From positions 186,001 to 250,000 of the forward strand of contig FMBT01000330.1 in NCBI GenBank assembly GCA_900095095.1: DNA of 64,000 nucleotides. The letters run 5' to 3'. Numbering within the stretch: position 1 is the stretch's first letter; the number at the start of each line of letters is the position of its first letter. A program made the translations under genes and the position numbers. This DNA comes from Fragilariopsis cylindrus CCMP1102 (Eukaryota > Bacillariophyta > Bacillariophyceae > Bacillariales > Bacillariaceae). Of this stretch, positions 33,362 through 43,623 are shown piece after piece. Below the pieces are notes generated by a model. That model made no database searches, was not told the origin of the DNA, and saw only the letters and a program-made list of their open reading frames with translations.

Positions 33362-34156
33362 ATGACAGGAGAACAAAATAACAACGTAATTCTCAATGTG
33401 TACGAACTCCCAATGGACACGTCGGTTGGTGGTGGTGGAGATCAACGACCAGCGTATGCTTCCATAACATCATTCTTTTCAAAGCTTCTTCCTTCTGCAG
33501 GTTTTGGTGCATATCACACATCACTCGATGTTGATGGTTTTTGTTACTCCTTTGCAGTCGGTGGAGTATCAAAAATCCCTGTCGCAAACAAACATAAATA
33601 TATTCCATCTCATGCTACATTCAAGGAATCGATTGTTCTTGGATCTGTCGTGACAACCACCGATAAAAACAACAATACTTCTTCTACTGTCCAGAAATGT
33701 CTTGACATATTAAAGGAAAATTTCTTTACGTCTACGGGGTATCACTTAGCCTGTAGAAATTGCAATCATTTTACTGAAACGTTTGCAACCGCATTAATTG
33801 TACCAATGGAAGACCTACTGAAGAAAAATCCACCAGTATTAAAATCATATCCGACATGGTGTAATCGATTGGCACGGACTGGTGCAACTATTCTTGATAA
33901 AAAATCTGATAGAGCAGTAACAGGAACATCAACAACATCAAATAGTGAAGACAATAACAACACCAACAAGCCATCGTATTGCGATGTCATTAAAGAAGCA
34001 AGAGCAGCTGTAGGAATTATTGATTACGATGATGGCAAAAAAATGGCTGCATTATCAGCATCGATGTCAGACAATAATAAACGAAGAAAACAAAAGAAAG
34101 AATTGTCCGAAAAACAAAAACAAATACTTGCCAAACTAAAGAAAAACAAGTCCTAA
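33362..34156 (+). CDS. PPPDE-family thiol peptidase (DeSI-like)
   Basis: A single exon of 264 residues from ATG. The N-terminal 165 residues form the PPPDE fold: a strand with NNNVILNVYEL, then the catalytic His52 in FGAYHTSLDVDG, then the catalytic Cys134 in CRNCNHFTETFA, with a hydrophobic helix after it. The His-then-Cys order and spacing are those of the circularly permuted papain-like peptidases DeSI-1/2 (PPPDE1/2), which remove SUMO or ubiquitin from targets. The segment with VLGSVVTTTDKNN between them is a family insert. The C-terminal 100 residues are Lys-rich, ending in KQKKELSEKQKQILAKLKKN, a helical tail unusual for DeSI-1 and possibly a membrane- or nucleic-acid-contacting extension. 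Substrate specificity cannot be told. The gene has its own promoter. Confidence 0.85.
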   Translation: MTGEQNNNVILNVYELPMDTSVGGGGDQRPAYASITSFFSKLLPSAGFGAYHTSLDVDGFCYSFAVGGVSKIPVANKHKYIPSHATFKESIVLGSVVTTTDKNNNTSSTVQKCLDILKENFFTSTGYHLACRNCNHFTETFATALIVPMEDLLKKNPPVLKSYPTWCNRLARTGATILDKKSDRAVTGTSTTSNSEDNNNTNKPSYCDVIKEARAAVGIIDYDDGKKMAALSASMSDNNKRRKQKKELSEKQKQILAKLKKNKS

Positions 34157-34813
34157 AATAAAATATAAATAATCGAAATTCAATCCATGTCCAAGGATCA
34201 AAATCGGCAGATAAAATCCAATCAATATGTTATTTAATACATAAGACTGATTGCTGGTAATGTATGACCAGAAAAAGTTTAAAAAAATGTACAAATAGAA
34301 TAAAATTACTATCACGTACTGTATTTTTTTCATTTCCTTTTAGTACAAATCATAAAACATGAAAATTCTCTCTTTTGCTGTTGTTGTAAGAAACTTCAAT
34401 TCATATTGCGACAGGCAGCTATTAAATAGCCTACTGGTATGTATCTCATACACACTATCATCTTTGAGTACCTTTATAATAGCATTCCGTCTTCAATATT
34501 CTTTTAAAAATGCAGATTAATTCCTCCTTAACTTGCGTTGTGGTACAAATTGAATAAATTAGTTTCTTTTTAATTTTAATTCGCCGAAACACGCTGTGAA
34601 CATGGTCCTGTATTCTACTGTAGTCAACAAAATTTTGGATTTTTTGATATCACAGGATAATATCACATCTATAATAAAATGGATACTTCGTAGCATCAAA
34701 ACATCATCAATGTTCAACAGCATCAAAACATCATCAACAATGGTCATCGTTCTTGGCTTATTAGAATCATAGTAACATTTATTGAATATTTAACCTTTCA
34801 TACTGTAAAAATC
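34157..34813. other. intergenic, nothing recognised
   Basis: About 650 AT-rich bases between two plus-strand genes. One repeated stretch, AGCATCAAAACATCATCAA, occurs twice at 34692-34710 and 34721-34739. No gene. Confidence 0.5.
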
Positions 34814-35320
34814 ATGACTGCAGTGGCAGTAGTTGGCAATTTCGTTGCTGTTCGTAGGCGCATCCTTGCCCTCTTACTACTAATAGTATTATCTTTGTCG
34901 ATTCTTCAAGTAGCAAATGGGTGGTTACTACTATCGCCGTTATTACTACCAAAGACTACAACAAGAAAAATGTCGTCGTCGTCATCGTCAAAGTCGCTAT
35001 ATTTTTATTATACAATAAGTACTCAGAAAAGCATAACAAGTCGATCATTTCCAACATTATTATTTCAATCAAAAAACAACAAACAGAATGTTGATGGTGA
35101 CGAAGACAAAAATAGTAACGATGATGATAGTAATAATAGTGATGTAAGATTATCATCGGAAGTGAAAGAGGTTGAATGGGGTGTATCATATATAGGAGGT
35201 GATCCATGTGGATCTAAATACAATGACGATCCATTTGATGCAAATAAATCATCATCCAACAAACCAGGTTTTCCTGATGATATGAAGGCAAGGATTCAAG
35301 CATTGGCAAAAATTACGTGA
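34814..35320 (+). CDS. small secretory or plastid-routed protein, unknown
   Basis: A 168-residue frame from ATG. The first 36 residues are a signal peptide (RRRILALLLLIVLSLSILQV, ending VANG before W), followed by a Thr/Ser-rich stretch that may be a plastid transit region, since Trp is tolerated at the diatom import motif. The mature part is acidic, then has a conserved-looking end: EVEWGVSYIGGDPCGSKYND and KPGFPDDMKARIQALAK. The reading frame ends at 35320 in the middle of what looks like a helix. Reading one A fewer in a run of five A near 35308-35312 continues the helix with LRERERESAE and a stop at 35344. That suggests a sequence error, or a recent indel. No family recognised. Confidence 0.65.
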   Translation: MTAVAVVGNFVAVRRRILALLLLIVLSLSILQVANGWLLLSPLLLPKTTTRKMSSSSSSKSLYFYYTISTQKSITSRSFPTLLFQSKNNKQNVDGDEDKNSNDDDSNNSDVRLSSEVKEVEWGVSYIGGDPCGSKYNDDPFDANKSSSNKPGFPDDMKARIQALAKIT

Positions 35321-35344
35321 ACGTGAACGTGAAAGTGCTGAATA

Positions 35345-35953
35345 AACGTGCTGATGAATAAAAGATGCCAATCTTTCTTTACATTATATTCAATTTGCAT
35401 CATCTCCGTTGCATGACGATGACGACGACGATCGATCGATCGATTGGACTGACTCGATTTGAGTTGATTCAATTGATGTAGAATTAATTCGCTAAGGTGA
35501 AGAATAAGAAGAAAACAATAGTCAAAACTTATGTTCTTCCTTCTATACTGTATATTAAAACTGTACGATGGAAGTAGAACTTGCTTTAGAGAAAGTAGGA
35601 TGTTGATGTTGTGTAACTGTATGTCGATTTTTATTTTAGTTGGAATGAATCGAAAGCGGTCGTCACATACACATTTTTTATTCCAAATGCCAGTTACTGA
35701 AATCCATTGGGGGTATTGCAATAATCCCAAAATGTCGATAGTCCCGGTCGAATTCATCTATCACACACACAGCCACAACAAAGACTTTAATTCCGGAATG
35801 ATTATCCTCATTCTTTTTCTTCTACTTCTTTTACCACCACCGACATCTTTCTTTAATATTTATTATTTGTACACCATCCATCCATCCATCCATCCATCCA
35901 TCGAACGTCTGCCTGTCTATCTCATTTATATATCTCTTTTCTTTCTTTCTTTA
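35345..35953. other. intergenic with CCAT microsatellite
   Basis: About 600 bases between convergent genes, including a CGATCGATCGATCGATTG patch near 35430 and seven CCAT units at 35874-35903. Frames here (35296-35757, 35531-36001) lack protein features. Confidence 0.55.
35874..35903. repeat. CCAT tetranucleotide microsatellite
   Basis: Seven tandem CCAT units, intergenic. Confidence 0.9.
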
Positions 35954-36090
35954 TTAGAATTTACTTTTAGCTACACCCAATTTATCAATTTGAACCCGTA
36001 ATCGATCAGATAACTTTGATGCTTTACCTTGTCTTTTATTTCGTACAGCTGTTTGTCGTTGATTTTCATTTTTACCTATTATTATTATAT

Positions 36091-36121
<31 letters not shown>

Positions 36122-36519
36122 CCATGGGAAATGAATAAATAAAGAAAATATGTATTAGTATTTTACGATCAGAGAAAAAAGTGTGACTCCAAAATATACT
36201 TTATATTATTGTATATTGTATATTGTATATATTATTAACATACTATTAACATATTATTATTATTATAAAACGTACCTTTGGTGGATAAATCATTTAAATA
36301 AAATTTGGTATGTGCATTCGTTGCTTTTGCGGCAATTAATCGTTCATTTTTACGATTAATTTGTTTGGTGGCGGAAACAATACCTTTATCTTTTGTTTCA
36401 ATTTTGGAGGAACCTTTATGTGTTTTTTTCGCTGTTCGACCAGATTTTCGACGTTGTGATCCCACCGATTTGACACGAGAGGAGGATGCTTTCCCTAATT
36501 TTCCATTCCCTTGTGCCAT
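35954..36519 (-). CDS. UPF0390/C19orf53-like small basic protein
   Basis: Two exons, 36276-36519 and 35954-36075, join across a 200-base intron with a GTACGT donor to give 121 residues; the sum divides by three. The protein starts MAQGNGKLGK, is very rich in Lys, Arg and Ser, and carries KTHKGSSKIETKDKG followed by a helix with ATKQINRKNERLIAAKA. This order (MAQG start, basic KG box, helical end) resembles the UPF0390 (DUF2462) family, which includes the human 10-kDa LYDG10/C19orf53 protein, thought to be nucleolar. The C-terminal exon (TAVRNKRQGKASKLSDRLRV) is longer than in the animal protein. The gene is head to head with RPB10, 474 bases apart. Match is by motif memory only. Confidence 0.6.
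36095..36121. repeat. TA dinucleotide microsatellite in an intron
   Basis: About twelve TA units near the acceptor of the UPF0390-like gene intron. Confidence 0.9.
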
Positions 36520-36993
36520 AATGCCTGCCTAAAGTAAATAAATGATATAGTAGTATAGTGGTAGTGCGTTTTATTCTTCTTGTACGTTGTAGTACTGTAT
36601 TTACTTTGTTGCCTTGTCTTATTGTCTAAGGTAATTAGTACAGTATGTTGTGTGCGCTGTTGTTGTTGTTGTTGATGTAGATGCTTTTTGTTCTTAAAAA
36701 TTGAAATTCTTTTCAGCGATCAATGTTGTTATCGACTACTTCGACTAATTTGACTAAGAATTTAATGGTAATGAAAAAATAAAGTTGACATGCTGCGGCC
36801 AGACGATCCCCAGTTCAGCCGTCAAATCACATTACTTCAGAAAAATGAACAAAAATAGATATTCCCTATTCACAACATCACTCAATAACTACTCCATTGC
36901 TGCCACAATACGAACGTCGTCGTCCTCTCTCGCTCCTCACCTCTTCATCTTGATAATTATACTAGACTAGAATAACAATAAGAATAAAACAAG
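36520..36993. promoter_or_regulatory. bidirectional promoter of UPF0390-like gene and RPB10
   Basis: The 474 bases separate two small, probably housekeeping and co-expressed genes that face away from each other. Tracts of GTTGTTGTT and a TTGACTAAGAA stretch are seen, but no core element can be named with confidence. The frame at 36785-36970 has no features. Confidence 0.45.
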
Positions 36994-37373
36994 ATGATTA
37001 TTCCTGTACGTTGTTTTACATGTGGCAAGGTTATTGCAAATAAATGGGAAACCTATTTAAGTTTACTTCAAGCTGATTTTTCAGAAGGGTACGTTAACGT
37101 TCAACGTTGTAGTGTTATAGTTTTATTGTTGTTGTTGCCATAAGATAAATTATTTACCGTACAAATAACTTTTAAGCTTATCGAATTATCATTCCACTCT
37201 CTCTATCTCTATATCTCATTTCTTTCATATCGCATTAATCTATATATAGTGACGCATTGGATGAACTTGGTTTAAAAAGATATTGTTGTCGTCGGATGAT
37301 GTTAACACATGTTGATTTAATTGAAAAATTATTAAATTATAATACAGAAGCAACTGAAATTGCTGAAGCATAA
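36994..37373 (+). CDS. RPB10: RNA polymerase I/II/III subunit RPB10 (RPABC5)
   Basis: Two exons, 36994-37088 and 37250-37373, give 72 residues; each part is too short to stand out alone. The product starts [19 protein letters not shown], the highly conserved start of the universal small subunit, and the second exon carries [14 protein letters not shown]. The four zinc ligands are Cys7, Cys10, Cys44 and Cys45, in the expected CX2C...CC pattern. The splice (GTACGT donor, TATATAG acceptor) restores the glycine and the LDELG loop in frame. RPB10 sits at the base of the RPB3-RPB11 platform and is shared by all three nuclear RNA polymerases. Length fits the family (about 65-75). Confidence 0.97.
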
Positions 37374-38536
37374 TAAATTAAATATGTAATAAATATATAT
37401 GCCTGCACTTGTACTTGTACTTGTACTTGTATGGGGTTGTGTAAACTTTATAAACTTAATGAAATGATGAAATGTGTGTACATATATTATGGCTACTTTC
37501 GTTAGCTAGTGCATATATTATGGAGATGAGAGATGAAACAGGAAAAGATTGAAAAAAAGTTGTTTTCTGAATAAGAACAATAGAAACAATTTATATCTAT
37601 TATATAAAACGGTGTAGTTATTATTTAAAGAAAAGGCATGCATTACCGAAAAAAAAAAGAAAAAATGGAGCAGCAATGGAATGAAAACGAAACGAAAAGT
37701 GCGTGGCAGTTTTTAGACGAGCAAAAACGATTACTAGTGTGTAAAAGGAGTAAGGATGATGTTGTGAATCGAAGCGAATCGAAGCGAGTCAATATAGTCG
37801 GTCTAGTAGTAATTACTCTAGGCTACTAGAGATGATGATAAAATTATTTTGTGATCGATGATGTAGGTAACGAATAATAATAAATGGGGGGACTATAATA
37901 TATACAAAATGTATGACCAAACCTGCAAATAAATAAGTGTGATACCTTAATCGTCTGTTTGGCACTGACTTTATTATTACTATATGTTTTGACATTGAAT
38001 ACTTACAATAAAAGTAGTTGTTTTTCCTGCTCAAGGCCTCCTAGAGCCCAACGCCACATACAGCACCTCTCCCTTCAATGTATTCAAACTTTACCCCCAC
38101 ATCTCTCCCTCCCCCTACACTTCTTTCGTTTGCGATGTCGGAGTGAGTTCATTTATTCGATTCAAATTCGGAAGATCCACGCAAACGCGATGGGGAGTAC
38201 AATTGAAAACCCAACGAAACGAATGATTGCACATCGTATAAGTAAAAAGAGGAAAGGAATAGTTTCTGTCCGCTTCGTAGATGCATGATGCAAGTAGTGT
38301 AAAACTTTCCGTGACAAAGAATGAATCGAAGATAAACAAGCTTATTATTGTCATTGCTGTCCTGTTACACATACCTTTCTTTGATTCTGCCGTTTTCTAA
38401 TTAAGATTAGAAACCGCATCTTATCTTTCTTTCGAAAGATGGCTGCAACTGGTAGAGCACCCTCGTTAGCTCTCCCCTTAGACCAGGGAAGATGGGGCAC
38501 ATGCGCCGCTCATAGATAATGGTATAGATAGATAGA
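37374..38536. other. intergenic, nothing recognised
   Basis: About 1160 bases between RPB10 and the next membrane-protein gene. ACTTGT repeats occur at 37408-37431. Frames at 37638-37829 and 37959-38288 lack protein features. A stretch at 38432-38470 with GGTAGAGC resembles part of a tRNA D-arm but no full cloverleaf was found. Confidence 0.5.
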
Positions 38537-39348
38537 TTAGGATAGTAGTATGCAAATTGTGAGCTTACTGCTTGTATAGCTTATTGGCACTCCATCTGAA
38601 GGGCGTTTTGCTTCCGTGCAATCAGCGATGCTATGATCGCTGACCATCTGTCCATCAACCAGGAGTCGTACGAGTCCCTGTCCCGGTGTAATGCGCTTCC
38701 ATGGAAGTGTTTTCATTACAGTATCTATAATTAGCATTCGTTAGTTTCCTCTTGTTCATCTAGAGTATAGTATGGACGTACGCGTCGTACGTTCACTCTA
38801 TTGGTGTACTGCATTATGGTCGCATACGATGCGTCGTTTCGAATGATAGGCAGTGCCCGAGCGGCCTTTGATAACATGGCAAGACTCATCAGGCCGAAAA
38901 GCGAAGTGAGAAAGATGGCAACACCCGTACACGACCCAACCGGAATGAAGTTGATCTTGCCGATGCACTTGCAATACCCTTGATCCGAGCACCCGCAATT
39001 GGGATAAAAAAACGCAAGTCCGACCACCAGAGCCAGGAGTGGGACCGTCTGCAAGAGGAGAAATAAGAGGACGTAAGCGACCGAAGAGCATTTACCGGCA
39101 TTCCTTGCGGCTTCAATCACTTTGGTTTCGTCTTTCTCCAATAGCGGTCGGTAGGGCCCGAAGCAGCGCGTCATGGCTCGAAGGCACGGCACGAGAAAGC
39201 TGCAACGGTGCTGCTGCTGTTCCCGTGCCTCGTTTTTTGGGAGGAATGCGACGGTCAGGAACAGCCAAGTAAACACCGAGAAATAAAGGACCCCTTCAAA
39301 TATCTCTAATTCATCGTTGTAGGTGTCCACACACAAATCCGACGACAT
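38537..39348 (-). CDS. small Cys-rich membrane protein, unknown, possibly two exons
   Basis: The main frame, 38731-39348, starts at an ATG and gives 205 residues with about three hydrophobic segments: near residues 18-36, 92-112 (VAYVLLFLLLQTVPLLALVV) and 140-160. Between the last two is a Cys-rich loop (FYPNCGCSDQGYCKCIGKI) that probably faces the lumen or outside. After the frame ends, a second frame at 38537-38737 reads VMKTLPWKRITPGQGLVRLL and VDGQMVSDHSIADCTEAK, which looks like real protein; an AG at about 38725 could splice it on to a donor in the last 60 bases of exon 1, but I could not fix the junction. No family recognised. Composition is GC-rich compared with its AT-rich surroundings, which supports coding. 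Confidence 0.6.
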
Positions 39349-40813
39349 GGTGAGTGTGATTGCTTGTAGGGATTTATTACTACTGTTAGTAATGGGTGAT
39401 TCCCGAATTCAATTAATCCTACAATCCTACAATCCTACACGCACTTAAAAAAAATAAAAATATATAATAATAGGTGTTTAGGTGCTCTGTTAGCTTTATT
39501 TCCAACGGAATCTTATTTTTCCCCTCTTAAATAAATAATAAAATTATTGGATTTTGTCTCCTCCTTGCTTTTATTAAAGAGGATGAATGAGTCAAGTCTC
39601 CAGACCTCATTTATGAGTATTGAAGGTTGTTTCGAGATCTCATATAGAAGTTCATCATTCATTTCTCTCCAGGAACTATATATATATATATATATTATAT
39701 ATATAATATATATTAAGAAAGCACACTACTATTTATTTGATCAGATTTCTGTCTTAATTTTAATTAATATTCAGCATGTAAAAAGGATAATTTTAATAAT
39801 ACTAGAATGGATATTTGCAGTTATCTTGATTTCTATTGATATGATGATGATGAACGCATAGAGACAGTAGAAAAAGAAACAAAAGTAAATCTAGGAAATT
39901 ATCTTGTACGTGTGTGTGGTGTGTTTTCATGGAAAAGGAACTAATTACTACCAAGATATCATCATTGTTTACCATAATTTTGCTATGATCGATTTATCTT
40001 TAAAAATTTGGTGCTGTCGATTTATTTAGACTTTTTTATTTTCTGCTGATGTGCATGTCCAAAAAGAAAAGCACATGTGACTAGATATGATGTTGGTAGT
40101 TGCTGCTAGAATTTTTGATTCGAAATGAATACACTAAATCCACAATTATTCGACCACTCATACCAATGCATATTATTGCGGCGGCCAAGCAAGACCATAG
40201 CAAATTACCTCAGAAAAGTCTGCCATCAGAAAGCAGTTCATAATAAATATCAACAGTGTAAGGAAGCGGACCAAAGCATCACAAGAAATATTAACTTCTA
40301 CTTGACAATGAATAAGAGGAAACAATGTAGAGGCAATCAACTATTGCAATTGTGTGCCCAATCTTTGTGACACTTGTATACAGTCATAAATTAGAGATTC
40401 GTTGTTATTTCATCTTGCTGCTCTGTTACTGCAAACTCTAGTTCTGAGAATATCAACAAATCAAATGAAGAAAGTATGGATTATAGTATAGATAACAGTT
40501 CTAACTAAAGGTTTACTGTAATAGTAGTCATTGTCATATAATATATTTTACACTTTGGCCAACTATACTACTGTAGACACAAGCGTTAAGTAAGTAAAAG
40601 CAACGTGTTGATTTTCGTTCAAGGTAGAAGGACGGACTGATGAGCGCGAAAATGTTTTGATGTGTGGTGATATGCGAAGAAACAATAATGAGAAAGATAC
40701 ATCACATCAGCACATCTCTATTCCATGCAGTGCAGAATGCCAACGATGACCGATGACAAATAATGACAATACACTAATTACTACTCTCACTTTTCTACTA
40801 CTACCCTCTAAAT
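39349..40813. promoter_or_regulatory. long 5' region of divergent genes, AT-rich
   Basis: About 1460 bases. It has a TA-rich tract at 39677-39713 and ACAATCCT repeats at 39419-39438. Frames at 39547-39861 and 40125-40370 have no recognisable content. No RNA gene or element seen. Confidence 0.5.
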
Positions 40814-42873
40814 ATGACAGCCCCACGACACTGCTACTACCCTCCCATCCTTCTGTTGCTTTTACTAGTGACGGCGACCTTCACAGCTGCTGATGACGAT
40901 ACGGCAACAGCTGAAACGATAATCGTTGCGTCGATCGAAATCGAATTAAATGCAAATGTCAATGTCAATACTGCAAATACAGCCGACATCAGCGACAACA
41001 ACGAAAAATGCGAAGATTGGGCAAAAATGGGAGAATGTCAACGCAATCCTGGTTTCATGCTTGAAAATTGTGCCGTTTCCTGTGATATTGTGTCTCGCAA
41101 AGGCAAAGCTTATGTATACGACGGGGAAGATGTCGGCGTGGCAGCCTTTCGTTTTGCGGAGGAATATTCAAATCACTTCGATTCGACAACAAACACGCAG
41201 CAAAAAGTTTTAGAAGTTGCCAAAGAGTTACAAAATGAATTAAAAGTCCAAAATTATACTCCACCTCAAGAGTTGACCCATTGTGGTAAACGCCAATGCA
41301 GTGCTGGAAAGCTTTGGAAACGTGCCGAAGAAATGCGAAAGGCAGATATGCACGACGACGCTGGAGCAGATCTTATACGGGCCCTGCTGAAGACAGGAAT
41401 TGAAACCGACTTTATAGAACGTTGTCAACGCTCCTTGCAATGGGCATTTAATAGTATCCAACGTCAACGAGAAAGAGAGAAAAAAGAGGCAATAGAAGAA
41501 GAAAAACTTGAAGTCCGCCGAAAAGAAGAACAGGCCGCAATGGAGTCAGCTCTAGAAAGGAAGAAGGAATACGATGCGGATTTGGTCAAATTTGGAATCC
41601 AATTACAGGAATCGGTTGCTGAATGTGCTGCTAATGGTGGTTCTGCAACTGTGGGTGCAGATGGTACTGTTGAAACTGAAACAGATGTAGAGGTCGAGGT
41701 AGAGGAACTTATTTTGAACGTTAAACGATCATTCGTTGCAGATGGTCCACAAGGTGGAAACTGGGACGAGGTCATAGAGCTAATGAAGAAACTTCGCCCG
41801 TCAGATAAAACTGTCGATATTTTCCTCATCGAGGCTCGATGTCACGAAATGAAGGGTAACCACAAACTAGCTTTGTCTGCTGCAGGTCGCTTGATCTCAA
41901 AGGCTGCATCGTACACATCGTGGAAGAATGATGAGCCAAGAATGATTGCCGCCACATTGGGGGCAAACGCGGCCATGCAATTAGGGCTATCGGACAATGC
42001 TCTATCATTCTACCAAACCGTTCTCAAATTCGATCCTGAACAGGAGCGGGCGAGAAAGCAGTACAGAGGCTTAAAGAAAGTCGTAAAACTGATGGACAAA
42101 GCGGAGGAACAGGTAAGAGTGATGATTATACTTGGAAATTATACCAGCTTCTATTGCATCGTATTCTTTTGTTCTTTTTTTCTCACCACTTTTCTTCTCT
42201 TTTATTTCAGATCAAAAAGGGCTACAATAGGGCCGCATCAGTTATCGTCGACGACTGCCTCTCGGCCATGCGTGGCCTTGACGTCGATTCACCACTATTT
42301 AGGAGCAAAATACAACTCAAGCAATGTACCATATTGAGCGGCATGGGCAGATACGAGGAGGCGCTGGGGAACTGTGATACCGCCATAGAGCAAAGAGAAG
42401 GAAGTGATACGGTCTCCGGTACATCTCTGAAGGAGGCATATTTGATTAGGGGTGAGGCGTTGATGCTCGACATGGATTACGACGAAGCCGTGCAGGATTT
42501 CAGAGCTGCGTTCGACCTGGTACCCGATGATGACAAAACTGGTGAGAAGCGTGAGCTCCAATACAAACTCCAACAAACGAAACAGCAACAAGATCAGTGG
42601 AATGGCGGACAGAGGGATCATCGCTTCAACGAACACACCGGTTACCCAGAGGGTAGACCACCCCAGAGAGATCACGCCAAGATATTACAACTTCCAATCG
42701 ATCTCGACGATAGGGGGAAAGATATCAAGTGTGCATGGCTGAAGAAACAGTTCAAAGTGCTTGTGAGGAAGTTCCATCCTGATAAGTACAAGGGTAACAA
42801 AAAAAGAGCAGCAAGGAAGTTCAAGGAGGTGAAAGAAGCAAAGGAAATCCTTTCAAAGGCTTGGGAATGTTAA
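40814..42873 (+). CDS. ShKT-TPR-J-domain ER co-chaperone (DNAJC3/P58IPK-like)
   Basis: Two exons, 40814-42112 and 42211-42873, split by a 98-base GTAAGA...TTTCAG intron, give 653 residues. Order: signal peptide (LLLLLLVTATFTA, about 1-26); a ShKT domain near 66-91 (CEDWAKMGECQRNPGFM...CAVSC) with its six-Cys pattern only partly visible; a charged coiled-coil stretch near 215-260; TPR-like helices near 300-560 (VDIFLIEARCHEMKGNHKLA, MGRYEEALGNCDTAIEQ, YDEAVQDFRAAFDL); and a C-terminal J domain near 585-650 with the HPD motif in VRKFHPDKYKG. TPR followed by J, behind a signal peptide, is the layout of DNAJC3, which binds misfolded chains and hands them to BiP in the ER. No ER-retention signal is seen at the C-terminus. 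The ShKT module between signal and TPR is the unusual part. Confidence 0.9.
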
Positions 42874-43623
42874 ATGGATGTTTGGTTGTTGGTGGGATCA
42901 AAACCATTCGATGCTCTAGTAGAAAGTTTCTCAAGCTTTTATATTCCCAAATTTCTTAGCAAGTACTAGGAGATAGACATAAGCACCCAAATTTATAATA
43001 TAAATTAGAGTATATACACTGGTATGATATTACCTCTTGTTTTCCATCTCGCTTATTGCTACTATCAACTTGTCATTACAATATATTTGATAGCACAACA
43101 CCACTACCGTACCCGGATTCAAAGAAGCTCAGAAAAAACGACAGTTCTTTCGTGATTTTTCGGAAAAAATGGACTTAAAAAGGAGATAGTTGTTTCACAG
43201 GTTGTCACACCTTTCTGCTGCTAATACCCCACCAAGACAATTAGGGACAGCGCCTCAGCTGATTCATAGAATGATTTGGAAAATGTATTTCACTTTAATT
43301 TACCTATAAGAAAATTAGTCTCAATAATCATGCACTTTGTGAAACAAGCAACACAACCGGGTCGCAACCAACTACGCATGCAATATCTATAACGACAACG
43401 ATGATACATTAGCCCATGGTTCAAACGGCAGTCTGCTAATCTATTATAATGATGTATAGTGTCGACGAAAAATACTAATTATCCCTTTAACCTTTTATAA
43501 CATTAAAAACTTTTTATTTTTTTTGAAACATTTTTATTCTTCTTTGGTGCATTTGGGAGGTAAGAAAATAGACGAATGCTACTGGTAGTACCGTTTTATC
43601 GTGTTCTAGAGAAAATTAAGAAG
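42874..43623. other. intergenic between convergent genes, nothing recognised
   Basis: About 750 AT-rich bases containing the 3' flanks of the co-chaperone and BET genes. No gene or repeat seen. Confidence 0.5.

Noticed and set aside
35874-35903. CRISPR-like or satellite array
   Set aside because: It is a simple CCAT microsatellite without spacers.
38432-38520. tRNA-like stretch with GGTAGAGC
   Set aside because: It resembles a D-arm, but no matching anticodon arm, T-loop (GGTTCRA) or acceptor stem could be paired around it.
40125-40370. 81-codon plus-strand frame
   Set aside because: No motif, signal or homologous neighbour; composition resembles the AT-rich surroundings.
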